NCBI RefSeq assembly: GCF_000412335.2
Contig: NZ_KE161030.1
Span: 4,146,626-4,210,625, forward strand
Direction of reading: 5' to 3'
Source of the DNA: Cedecea davisae DSM 4568
GTDB taxonomy: Bacteria; Pseudomonadota; Gammaproteobacteria; Enterobacterales; Enterobacteriaceae
Length of the DNA: 64,000 bases
The notes beneath the pieces are model-generated. The model made no database searches, was not told the origin of the DNA, and saw only the letters and a list, made by a program, of their open reading frames with translations. Below, piece by piece: positions 34,662 through 42,646 of this stretch. A program made the position numbers and the translations under genes. How positions within the stretch are numbered: the stretch's first letter is position 1; each line of letters starts with the position of its first letter.

Positions 34662-35516
34662 ATGGTGCTGATGATTGTCAGCGGCCGCTCAGGTTCAGGG
34701 AAGTCTGTAGCCTTGCGCGCACTGGAAGATATGGGATTCTACTGTGTGGATAACCTGCCGGTTGTTCTGCTGCCGGAGCTGGCAAAAACGCTTGCTGACC
34801 GGCAAATTTCCGCCGCGGTCAGTATTGACGTGCGCAACATGCCGGAATCACCGGAGATCTTCGAGCAGGCGATGGACAATCTGCCGGATGCTTTCTCGCC
34901 GCAGCTGCTGTTCCTGGACGCCGACCGCAACACCCTGATTCGCCGCTACAGCGATACTCGCCGCCTGCACCCGCTCTCCAGCAAGAATCTTTCGCTGGAA
35001 AGCGCTATCGACGAAGAGAGCGACCTGCTCGAACCGTTGAAATCCCGCGCGGACTTGATTATCGACACCTCGGAAATGTCGGTTCACGAGCTGGCTGAAA
35101 TGCTGCGTACCCGCCTGCTGGGCAAACGCGAGCGCGAGCTGACGATGGTGTTTGAGTCCTTCGGCTTCAAGCACGGCATCCCGATTGATGCGGACTATGT
35201 GTTTGACGTTCGCTTCCTGCCTAACCCGCACTGGGACCCGAAGCTGCGCCCGATGACCGGCCTCGACAGACCGGTTGCCGCCTTCCTCGACAGGCACACA
35301 GAAGTACACAATTTTATCTACCAGACCCGCAGCTATCTTGAGTTATGGTTACCCATGCTGGAAACCAACAACCGTAGCTATCTGACCGTCGCTATCGGCT
35401 GTACCGGCGGTAAGCACCGTTCGGTTTATATTGCAGAGCAGCTGGCCGACTACTTCCGTTCGCGCGGCAAGAACGTCCAGTCCCGACACCGCACGCTGGA
35501 AAAACGTAAAACATGA
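34662..35516 (+). CDS. rapZ: RNase adapter protein RapZ
   Basis: RapZ senses glucosamine-6-phosphate and delivers the sRNA GlmZ to RNase E, controlling glmS. The 284-residue product has a P-loop GRSGSGKS (8-15) and C-terminal domain residues [20 protein letters not shown]. It ends in the basic tail [18 protein letters not shown] that binds RNA. It overlaps npr by four bases. Confidence 0.98.
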   Translation: MVLMIVSGRSGSGKSVALRALEDMGFYCVDNLPVVLLPELAKTLADRQISAAVSIDVRNMPESPEIFEQAMDNLPDAFSPQLLFLDADRNTLIRRYSDTRRLHPLSSKNLSLESAIDEESDLLEPLKSRADLIIDTSEMSVHELAEMLRTRLLGKRERELTMVFESFGFKHGIPIDADYVFDVRFLPNPHWDPKLRPMTGLDRPVAAFLDRHTEVHNFIYQTRSYLELWLPMLETNNRSYLTVAIGCTGGKHRSVYIAEQLADYFRSRGKNVQSRHRTLEKRKT

Positions 35517-35785
35517 CCGTAAAGCATACCGTTGAAATCACCAATAAGCTGGGCATGCACGCCCGCCCGGCTATGAAGCTGTTTGAACTGGTGCAAAGCT
35601 TTGACGCCGAAGTAATGCTGAGAAATGAAGCAGGAACCGAAGCCGAAGCCAGCAGCGTGATTGCTCTGCTGATGCTGGACTCCGCCAAGGGGGGGCACAT
35701 CGAGGTGGAAGTGACGGGTCCTGAGGAAGAACAGGCTCTGGCGGCGGTAATCGCGCTGTTCAATGCCGGTTTTGACGAAGACTAA
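35513..35785 (+). CDS. npr: Nitrogen-PTS phosphocarrier NPr
   Basis: NPr is the HPr-like carrier between PtsP (EI-Ntr) and PtsN. The 90-residue product has the phosphorylated H16 in [16 protein letters not shown] and the usual HPr fold. It has no serine-46 type regulatory site of Gram-positive HPr. It ends 15 nt from the end of the convergent glycerate kinase gene. Confidence 0.97.
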   Translation: MTVKHTVEITNKLGMHARPAMKLFELVQSFDAEVMLRNEAGTEAEASSVIALLMLDSAKGGHIEVEVTGPEEEQALAAVIALFNAGFDED

Positions 35786-35800
35786 GCGGGTATCGCGGCA

Positions 35801-36937
35801 TTAGCCGCGCCCCATTTTCCACACCGCGGCTACGTTACGCGCCGTTATGCGTATATTTTCCTCCGCCTGTTCAAGCGCCTCCGGTAAGGTCTGGATCCGG
35901 TTAAGCACTGAAAATACGGCGTCTATTCCATATTGATGCACCACCCCGTAATCAGGCGCCATACCGCCCGCCAGCGCAATCACCGGCACATCAAATCGCT
36001 TAGCGACTCTTGCCACGCCTGCCGGGGTTTTACCGTGTATCGTCTGGCTATCAATCCGCCCTTCTCCGGTAATAACCAGGTCCGCGCCTTCAATAGCCTC
36101 TGCCAGCTTTAACGCTTCGGTGACTATTTCAACGCCCGGCCGCAGCCTGGCATTCAACAGCCCGAACAGCGAAGCCCCCATTCCTCCCGCAGCCCCCGCT
36201 CCGGCCACATCAATAACCGGCTTGCCGCCGAGCCGCTCAATCTGCTCGCCATAGTGCCTGAGAGCAGCATCCAGCTGGCTGACCATTTCCGGCGTCGCGC
36301 CTTTTTGCGGTCCAAATACCGCAGAAGCTCCCTTTTCACCGCACAGCGGGTTATCAACATCGCAGGCGACCAAGATTTCGGTTTGCAGCAATCTCGGGTC
36401 CAGCAGACTCAAGTCCAGCGAGCTCAGCTCCGCCAGCGCCGCGCCTCCGGCACTTAGCTGCTGCCCTTTGGCATCAAGGAGCTTTGCGCCCAGCGCCTGC
36501 ATCATGCCAGCTCCACCGTCGTTCGTAGCGCTACCGCCAATGCCGATAATGATTTTGCTGACGCCGTACTCCAGCGCCGCAAGGATAAGCTCGCCGGTGC
36601 CGAAAGTACCGGTTAATAACGGGTTACGCTGCGCCACGGGAACCAGATGCAGACCGGAGGCAGCGGCCATTTCAATGATTGCCATGTCCTCTGCGCCCGT
36701 CAGGCCAAAAAAGGCTTCAACCGGCTGCCCGAGCGGGCCGGTCACCGTTACCGGAATGACTTTCCCATCGGTGGCGGCAACCATCGACTCGACGGTACCT
36801 TCCCCGCCGTCGGCCATCGGCAGCTTTACATAATTGGCATGCGGGTAAATTTCGCGAAAACCCTGCTCAATAGCCGCGGCAACCTGCATTGCGCTCAGGC
36901 TTTCTTTAAAAGAATCGGGGGCAATAACAATTTTCAT
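35801..36937 (-). CDS. Glycerate 2-kinase (GarK/GlxK family)
   Basis: This enzyme phosphorylates D-glycerate with ATP to give 2-phosphoglycerate, feeding glycolate/glyoxylate, glucarate or allantoin breakdown into glycolysis. The 378-residue product starts MKIVIAPDSFKESLSAMQVA, the family signature. It keeps PMADGGEGTVESM, IIGIGGSATNDGGAGM, VACDVDNPLCGEKGAS, GAGAAGGMGASL and VITGEGRIDSQTIHGKTP. It stands alone between npr and mtgA, without garL/garR or glx partners. E. coli K-12 has yrbL at this place, as I recall. Base composition resembles the neighbours. Confidence 0.9.
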   Translation of the reverse strand: MKIVIAPDSFKESLSAMQVAAAIEQGFREIYPHANYVKLPMADGGEGTVESMVAATDGKVIPVTVTGPLGQPVEAFFGLTGAEDMAIIEMAAASGLHLVPVAQRNPLLTGTFGTGELILAALEYGVSKIIIGIGGSATNDGGAGMMQALGAKLLDAKGQQLSAGGAALAELSSLDLSLLDPRLLQTEILVACDVDNPLCGEKGASAVFGPQKGATPEMVSQLDAALRHYGEQIERLGGKPVIDVAGAGAAGGMGASLFGLLNARLRPGVEIVTEALKLAEAIEGADLVITGEGRIDSQTIHGKTPAGVARVAKRFDVPVIALAGGMAPDYGVVHQYGIDAVFSVLNRIQTLPEALEQAEENIRITARNVAAVWKMGRG

Positions 36938-37020
36938 GGCGACCTCATTCAACCGCGGCATAGCACAACCAGGCGGCGAACTGCGGAAGGAAGAACAACC
37001 GCCGGAGGGCGCTCGGGCGG

Positions 37021-37749
37021 TTATTTTAAATTATGCTGCTCGAGGAAGGACTCCCCGCCCAGCTGACGCATCTGGCGCATGATCCACTGCTGCCGCTGGC
37101 GAATATAGCCGGATGGCGCATTGGCTTTAAAACGAATCGGGTTGGGTAATACCGCGGCCAGCAGTGCCGCTTCTGCCGGAGTCAGGCGGCTGGCTGGCTT
37201 GTTAAAATAGCGCCGTGAGGCCTCTTCAACGCCAAAAACACCTTCACCGAACTCGGCGATATTCAGGTACACCGTCAAAATCCGCCGTTTACTCCACGCC
37301 GTTTCCAGCCCAACGGTCAGCCCGGCCTCCAGACCTTTACGCAGCCAGCTACGCCCGTCCCACAGAAACAGGTTTTTGGCCGTTTGCTGGGAGAGCGTTG
37401 AAGCGCCGCGAACGCGGTTCTCATTACGCTCATTGTGCGCGAGCGCTTTCTCGATAGCGGCGGTATCAAATCCCCAGTGCTCGGGGAATTTTTGGTCTTC
37501 AGAGGCAATAACCGCCAGCCCCATCCACGGCGAAATTTCGTCCATAGATACCCAGTCGGAGTGGGCGACATAGCCAAAATTGCCGCTCGCCCAGGCGCTG
37601 ACCTGGCGCTCAACCATTACCGCGGAAAACGGCACGGGGACAAAACGAAACAGCAGCAGCCCGAAAAGCCACAGGCCGCCAACCGCGATCAAAGCCCTCA
37701 GAAGCCAGCGTTTCACCCACTGCAACGGTGCAAAACGCCCTTTCCTCAC
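37021..37749 (-). CDS. mtgA: Monofunctional biosynthetic peptidoglycan transglycosylase
   Basis: MtgA polymerises glycan strands from lipid II at the division site. The 242-residue GT51 protein has one N-terminal span (about 18-36), the catalytic Glu E84 in [17 protein letters not shown], and motifs [17 protein letters not shown] and [21 protein letters not shown]. There is no transpeptidase domain. It overlaps elbB by four bases, as in E. coli. Confidence 0.97.
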   Translation of the reverse strand: MRKGRFAPLQWVKRWLLRALIAVGGLWLFGLLLFRFVPVPFSAVMVERQVSAWASGNFGYVAHSDWVSMDEISPWMGLAVIASEDQKFPEHWGFDTAAIEKALAHNERNENRVRGASTLSQQTAKNLFLWDGRSWLRKGLEAGLTVGLETAWSKRRILTVYLNIAEFGEGVFGVEEASRRYFNKPASRLTPAEAALLAAVLPNPIRFKANAPSGYIRQRQQWIMRQMRQLGGESFLEQHNLK

Positions 37750-38399
37750 GCGCTCAGTTCCAGCACGCGTGCAACCAGCTTGTCGATACCGATGGCCGCT
37801 TCGTTAATGTTTTGTGCCAGCATATAAGCAGGCGTAGTCACGACCTTACGATCTTCATCAACAACGATATCCTCTACCGGGCAGGGAACATGCTCTGCGC
37901 CCATCGCTTCCAGCAATTCAGCGGTATCGATATCCGTCCCGATGGTTAGCCTCAGAGGCATATCCAGAATCTTTGGCAACATCGCCGGAGCAATGCACAT
38001 AAAGCCCAGAGGCTTTCCCTGCTCGTGGCATTCGCGCGCAAGGCGGCGTAAATCAGCATCAACTTCACATTCAGCACCCTGGGCGGCAAACGTGCTCAGG
38101 TTTTTAGCCGCGCCAAATCCACCCGGCACGATCAGGCCGTCGAGCGCTTCGGACACCGCCTCGCGCAAAGGCAGAATATTGCCGCGCGTAATGCGGGCCG
38201 CTTCCTGCAGAACATTGCGGCCGCCGTTAGCGGTCTCGCCGGTAAGATGGTCGATAACGTCAGACTGAGGTTTATCGGGTGCAAAGCAAACCGCCTCGGC
38301 ACCGGCACGGGACAGCGCCAGCAGCGTTAGCACCGCCTCGTGGATTTCGCTGCCGTCGTAAACGCCACAGCCACTTAGCACTACGCCGATTCTCTTCAT
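37746..38399 (-). CDS. elbB: DJ-1/PfpI-family glyoxalase ElbB
   Basis: ElbB is a DJ-1/PfpI-superfamily protein with glyoxalase III-type activity reported in E. coli; older work linked it to isoprenoid synthesis. The 217-residue product starts [29 protein letters not shown] and has the nucleophile-elbow cysteine region [14 protein letters not shown]. It overlaps mtgA by 4 nt. The arcZ sRNA gene lies upstream on the other strand. Confidence 0.95.
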   Translation of the reverse strand: MKRIGVVLSGCGVYDGSEIHEAVLTLLALSRAGAEAVCFAPDKPQSDVIDHLTGETANGGRNVLQEAARITRGNILPLREAVSEALDGLIVPGGFGAAKNLSTFAAQGAECEVDADLRRLARECHEQGKPLGFMCIAPAMLPKILDMPLRLTIGTDIDTAELLEAMGAEHVPCPVEDIVVDEDRKVVTTPAYMLAQNINEAAIGIDKLVARVLELSA

Positions 38400-38518
38400 T
38401 TGAACGCTCCTTTACTTAAAGCCTGCTTCAGTATCAGCCGAACCATTTGCTCGTTATGCTTCACATATTTTACTGATTCACGTAACAAATATTTCAAGCT
38501 TTGCTATCTTATATGGCT

Positions 38519-38640
38519 GACGGCCCGCGAATTGCTGGTTGTGCCATTAATTAATTCAACGCTTAAAAAAGGCGCAACCCTGTTTTCCCTGGTGTTGGCG
38601 CAGTATTCGCGCACCCCGGCCTGGCCGGGGTCATTTTTTT
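38519..38640 (+). ncRNA. arcZ: Hfq-dependent small RNA ArcZ
   Basis: ArcZ is an Hfq-binding sRNA that activates rpoS translation and represses flhDC and others. The 3' half is essentially the E. coli sequence: CCCTGGTGTTGGCGCAGTATTCGCGCA (the mRNA-pairing seed of the processed form), followed by the terminator stem CCCCGGCCTGGCCGGGG, TCA and seven T. It is transcribed opposite to arcB and elbB, as in E. coli, and its 3' end overlaps the arcB stop by 10 nt. The 5' end is estimated from the known 121-nt length and from a TATCTTATAT box at 38505-38514. The upstream half is diverged. Confidence 0.88.
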
Positions 38641-40973
38641 CCAGCTTCGGCTACCCACGCTTTTAATACGTTAACGTCGTGCTGCCACTCTTGTTTCAGC
38701 TCTTCGATCCATTCGCCAACGTTATCTGACCACGCAGGTAAATCCGGCGACTGAATCTGCTGGGCAACCTGCTGTAGATGGCGCAGACCGACCGAGCCAG
38801 CCGCACCTTTAATTTTATGCCCCTCTTCCACCACGCCTTTGTTATCCCGCGCGGTCATATTGGAATCGAGCACTTCTAAATAACCCGGCATCATTTTTTC
38901 GAACATCGCCAGGCCATCGGTTATTAATTTTGGCCCTACCAGCTCGATATATTGCTCAAGCATGGGAATATCGAGCAGCGCTTGCTGTTTTTCACTATCG
39001 ACTTTTGTCACCACAGGCTCCTTGTCCGTTATCTGGTTATCCCAGAACTTTTGGATCATCGACATCAGTGCCGGCACGGCGAGCGGTTTACTCAACACGT
39101 CATCCATTCCGGCTTCCAGGTACTCGGTCTTGTTTTTCAGCACGTTAGCTGTAAGCGCGACCAGCGGCGGCAGCTCACTTTTGCTAAAGCGTTTATTCAG
39201 CTCGCGGGAGATATCCAGCCCGGTCATGTCCGGCAGTTGAATGTCCAGCAGTACGAGGTCATATTCCCCTGGAATAAACATCTCCAGCGCTTCTTTCCCG
39301 GTCATCGCCACATCAACGCTGTTCCCCAGCTTTTCGAGTACCGAGCGCGCCACGATGACATTCAGCTCGATATCTTCCACCAGCAGGACGTGCAGGGCCG
39401 GCAGCGGCATCTCGTCGTCGTCGAGCGTATCCTCAACCTCTTCGGCTACGCTTGGCGCCTGCACGGTCAAGGTAAACAGCGAGCCTTCACCCGGCTTGCT
39501 GGTCACGGTAATATCGCCCCCCATGCTCTTCGCCAGGCGGCGCGATACCGCAAGGCCAATACCGGTGCCGGTCGCCGGTTTACCACCGTGGCTGTCTTTC
39601 ACCTGGTAGTACATGGCAAAAATTTTGTCCTGCTCATCCTGAGGGATGCCGATACCCGAATCCTGCACTTCAAAGCGCAGGCAGCTCTCCTCTTCATAAC
39701 GAACCCGCACCGTCACCAGCCCGCCTTTCGGGGTAAACTTCACCGCATTACTGATAAGGTTCCACAGAATCTGGCGCAGGCGCGTGCCGTCCGTCACCAC
39801 TTTATGCGGCAGCGGCAACGTCGGATCCATAACAAACGATAGCCCTTTTTGCTGAGCCTGCAGGCCGGAGAGGTTTTCGAGGTCGGCAAGGAAGCTGGTG
39901 AAATCCACCGGCTGATTATCAAGCTGCACTTTGCGGCGCTCAAGTTTATCCATATCGATAATATCGTTGAAGATATTGCCGAGAGTGATGGCCGAAACGT
40001 GAATGGTTTTCAGGTAATTGGTCTGTTCGGCGCTCAGGTCGGTATCCAGCAGAATACGGCTCAGGCCGACAATGCCGTTAAGCGGCGTGCGCAGCTCGTG
40101 GCTGATAGTAGAGATAAACGTGGTCTTATCCCGGCTGGCGCGTTCCAGGGCATCCTGGTAGCGTTTACGCTCGGTAATATCACGCCCAAAGCCCATCAGG
40201 CCATGGCGTTTCCCCACGCGGTCGTAATAAGGCACTTTACGAATTTCGAAGCAGGCTTTGCGCCCGTCCGGGTAATCAAGCCACTGCTCGTAGGTTAGCG
40301 ACACGTTGTGGCGGAAGACTTTCTCGTCGGTCTCCAGCACTTTTTCGGCGGCCTCGGCAGAGTAAACGTCCTGCGGTTTGAGGTGGATTAGCTGCTTTTC
40401 GCTTTTCCCGGTCAACAGCTCCATCGCCCGGTTACAGCCGGAGAATTCTTTATCTTCGTTGCGGTAGAACACCAGGTCAGGGGAAGCATCAAGGAAGGAG
40501 CGCAGGAAAGAGGACTGCTGCTCAAGCCGGATTTGCGTCTCTTCACGCTCCTGCATCTCCACTTTAAGCTGCTCAAGCATAGTCTGGCGCTCGGCTTCCG
40601 CCTTCACACGGTCCGCAATTTCCTGGTTGAGCTGGGCGATATTATCTTTTAGCTGGACGTTGAGGATCAGGTCACGCTCGCGCATCTCCTCAAGTTTTTC
40701 CACCAGCTTCGACAGGCGCTGCCTGGACTCTTCAAGCTGCTCAACAACGACCGACAGGAAGTAGACCGCCCACGGCGTGATCAACAACCCAAAAAAGATG
40801 GAGCGAACAACATCGATGCTTTCGACCTGGCCGCGCAGCAGCATGGTGACGGCCATCTGCACCACCATCGCCAGCACGACCAGAGCCGAAGCCAGCAGCA
40901 GGGAGAAGCGCACTAACCCCAGCTTCACCATAAGATCGACGTAATACTGCGCTAATAACCGGATTTGCTTCAT
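38631..40973 (-). CDS. arcB: Hybrid sensor kinase ArcB (aerobic respiration control)
   Basis: ArcB senses the quinone pool and phosphorylates ArcA when oxygen is limiting. The 780-residue product has two spans (about 23-43 and 57-77), a linker coiled coil, and a PAS domain. The redox cysteines C180 and C241 are at the E. coli positions. The kinase H box has H292 (TISHELRTP), the receiver has D577 (LLDIQLPD), and the HPt domain has H719 (EEGHKIKGAAG). It is downstream of yhcC with a 61-nt gap, and the 3' end is antisense to ArcZ. Confidence 0.98.
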   Translation of the reverse strand: MKQIRLLAQYYVDLMVKLGLVRFSLLLASALVVLAMVVQMAVTMLLRGQVESIDVVRSIFFGLLITPWAVYFLSVVVEQLEESRQRLSKLVEKLEEMRERDLILNVQLKDNIAQLNQEIADRVKAEAERQTMLEQLKVEMQEREETQIRLEQQSSFLRSFLDASPDLVFYRNEDKEFSGCNRAMELLTGKSEKQLIHLKPQDVYSAEAAEKVLETDEKVFRHNVSLTYEQWLDYPDGRKACFEIRKVPYYDRVGKRHGLMGFGRDITERKRYQDALERASRDKTTFISTISHELRTPLNGIVGLSRILLDTDLSAEQTNYLKTIHVSAITLGNIFNDIIDMDKLERRKVQLDNQPVDFTSFLADLENLSGLQAQQKGLSFVMDPTLPLPHKVVTDGTRLRQILWNLISNAVKFTPKGGLVTVRVRYEEESCLRFEVQDSGIGIPQDEQDKIFAMYYQVKDSHGGKPATGTGIGLAVSRRLAKSMGGDITVTSKPGEGSLFTLTVQAPSVAEEVEDTLDDDEMPLPALHVLLVEDIELNVIVARSVLEKLGNSVDVAMTGKEALEMFIPGEYDLVLLDIQLPDMTGLDISRELNKRFSKSELPPLVALTANVLKNKTEYLEAGMDDVLSKPLAVPALMSMIQKFWDNQITDKEPVVTKVDSEKQQALLDIPMLEQYIELVGPKLITDGLAMFEKMMPGYLEVLDSNMTARDNKGVVEEGHKIKGAAGSVGLRHLQQVAQQIQSPDLPAWSDNVGEWIEELKQEWQHDVNVLKAWVAEAGKK

Positions 40974-41034
40974 GGAACCCTTCCTTCGCCGTGGATGCGC
41001 TAAATATACCGCAAAAAGGGCTAACGCTCAGGTA

Positions 41035-41967
41035 TTACGAAAGAAGTGAGAGATCCCACGGCGTACCGAGAGCCGATCCTTGCGTTCCATGTTCCAGCAG
41101 GTAGCGATCTATCTCCACCATCGCCGTCCAACGGTTTTCACACCATAAAGGCGCCAGCAGCGTAGGGCGGCGTGCGCTGGCGGAGATGCGGTGGAACACC
41201 ACGTCGAGGGGCGTATGGCGAATCATCTCTGCGGCGGTTTGCACGTATTCCTCAAGCTCAATGCCGCCGAGGCGGCCCGCACGCCAGCTTTTCGCCATAA
41301 TGCTGCCTTCAACAATGTGTAGCGGATGCAGCTTCAGGCCATCCACGCCGGTTTCCACCACCCGCTCCAGCGTTTCCATGCACTGCTGCTGCCCCTCGCC
41401 GGGCAAACCTACAATCAGGTGGCTACAGACTTTCAAACCACGGGCACGCGCCCGCCGCGTGGTTTCTTGATAGCAGGCAAAATCATGCCCCCGGTTGATA
41501 CGGTGCAGGGTTTTATCGTTCGCCGTCTGTAGACCCAGCTCCAGCCAGACCTCGTACCCTTGTTCACGGTATTCGCTCAACAAATCGAGCACGCTGTCGG
41601 GCACGCAGTCCGGGCGGGTTCCTACACACAGGCCGACAATTCTGGCCTGGCTCACCGCCTGCTGATACATCGAACGCAATACCTGAACCTCTGCCCAGGT
41701 GCTGGTGTAGGCCTGAAAATAAGCCAGATAGCGCTGCGCGCGATCCACGCGGCTGGCCTGCCGCGCGAGCTGCACGGCAATAGAGTTGTGCTGCTGTTCT
41801 TCATCGGCAAAAGAGGCGACATTGCAAAAAGTGCAGCCCCCGCGCCCGATAGTACCGTCGCGATTCGGGCAGCTAAACCCGCCGTGAAGCGAAAGCTTGT
41901 GGACCTTTTGCCCGTAACGACGAGAGAGATCGCCGCCAAACATATTGACTAATTTCTGTAACTGCAT
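41035..41967 (-). CDS. yhcC: Radical SAM protein YhcC
   Basis: YhcC is a radical SAM protein of the TIGR01212 family (Elp3-like cysteine spacing). The 310-residue product has the cluster cysteines C33, C45 and C48 in SCPNRDGTIGRGGCTFC, then VGTRPDCVPDSVLDLL and LELGLQTANDKTLHRINRGH. The exact reaction is not settled as far as I know; a tRNA-modification role is sometimes suggested from its relatives. It is upstream of arcB and divergent from gltB. Confidence 0.93.
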   Translation of the reverse strand: MQLQKLVNMFGGDLSRRYGQKVHKLSLHGGFSCPNRDGTIGRGGCTFCNVASFADEEQQHNSIAVQLARQASRVDRAQRYLAYFQAYTSTWAEVQVLRSMYQQAVSQARIVGLCVGTRPDCVPDSVLDLLSEYREQGYEVWLELGLQTANDKTLHRINRGHDFACYQETTRRARARGLKVCSHLIVGLPGEGQQQCMETLERVVETGVDGLKLHPLHIVEGSIMAKSWRAGRLGGIELEEYVQTAAEMIRHTPLDVVFHRISASARRPTLLAPLWCENRWTAMVEIDRYLLEHGTQGSALGTPWDLSLLS

Positions 41968-42646
41968 AATCTGATGGGCCGTCCCGAAAAAGGGGCCTAG
42001 CCTGCCATTTTCTGTTCGCCCCGGCGATGACCTGGATCAATCGCTTCGGCGCAGCTTTAGCTATTGAATAATCATTCAAAATTAGTGCAATTTTATCCAC
42101 CCTAAGCGTAATTACTTTTCCTTATGACGCATCCCTTTATTTAAAGAATATGACGCCCGGTGAAAAACAGTGTCATGCTGCACACCGCGAGGGTTAGGCA
42201 GCATATCGTGCTGGCAATATCATTCATGCCAGCATGGTCTGGAGTTTCACAGGCTTTCGGATAGTGAGGACGATCACATAAAGCCCGACGTTAGCAGACC
42301 TTTCTGAATGTGCAAAAAAGACAAAAAAATCTTCTTATTCATATCGTTAACCCACCCTTAGCACAATTATGTATAAATAAGAATGCCATTTGACCTGTGT
42401 GCTCTTTCCCGATAAGTTGGAAATCCGCTGGAAGCTTTCTGGATGGGTTCTGTGCCCATCATATTTATGCAGTAATTGAGATTCCCTCTAAAGCAAGTCC
42501 TCAACACTTGTGACACCGGATGCGTTGGACATTAAGAGGGCGACACGCGAGGCAAGCGTAAGATGCGCAAACCCCGTCGCCATGCCCTTGCTGCGTCCAC
42601 GCGCAAACGGTTGGGGGTAACGTAGAGCCTGGGGAGGTTCACTGAT
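41968..42646 (+). promoter_or_regulatory. 679-nt yhcC-gltB intergenic control region and gltB leader
   Basis: No gene larger than a short leader ORF is seen. The middle (about 42,300-42,400) is AT-rich, as expected for the Lrp and IHF sites known upstream of E. coli gltBD. An 8-bp inverted repeat TGCTGGCA/TGCCAGCA lies at 42209-42234. A hairpin GATGGG/CCCATC lies at 42442-42460, inside a stretch that resembles the E. coli gltB leader as I remember it. Exact promoter boxes were not assigned; a TATAAA box lies near 42,373. Confidence 0.55.
42563..42625 (+). CDS. Short leader ORF upstream of gltB (20 codons)
   Basis: An ATG followed by 19 codons and TAG encodes MRKPRRHALAAST..., rich in Arg and Lys. 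A weak GAGG lies ten bases upstream. It is in the same frame as gltB, 21 nt before its ATG. From memory, some E. coli annotations begin gltB with an N-terminal extension MTRKPRRHALSVPVRS; the same KPRRHAL start is conserved here but ends in a stop codon. It may be a translated leader peptide, or a trace of RNA-level conservation. Confidence 0.4.
   Translation: MRKPRRHALAASTRKRLGVT

Noticed and set aside
35793-35808. Hairpin CGCGGC/GCCGCG at the npr-glycerate kinase junction
   Set aside because: Short stem inside the end of a coding region with only a weak T run; not enough to call a terminator.
38400-38666. 88-codon plus-strand ORF in the elbB-arcB gap
   Set aside because: The region is better explained by the ArcZ sRNA gene; the ORF runs through the ArcZ seed and terminator and has no ribosome-binding site.
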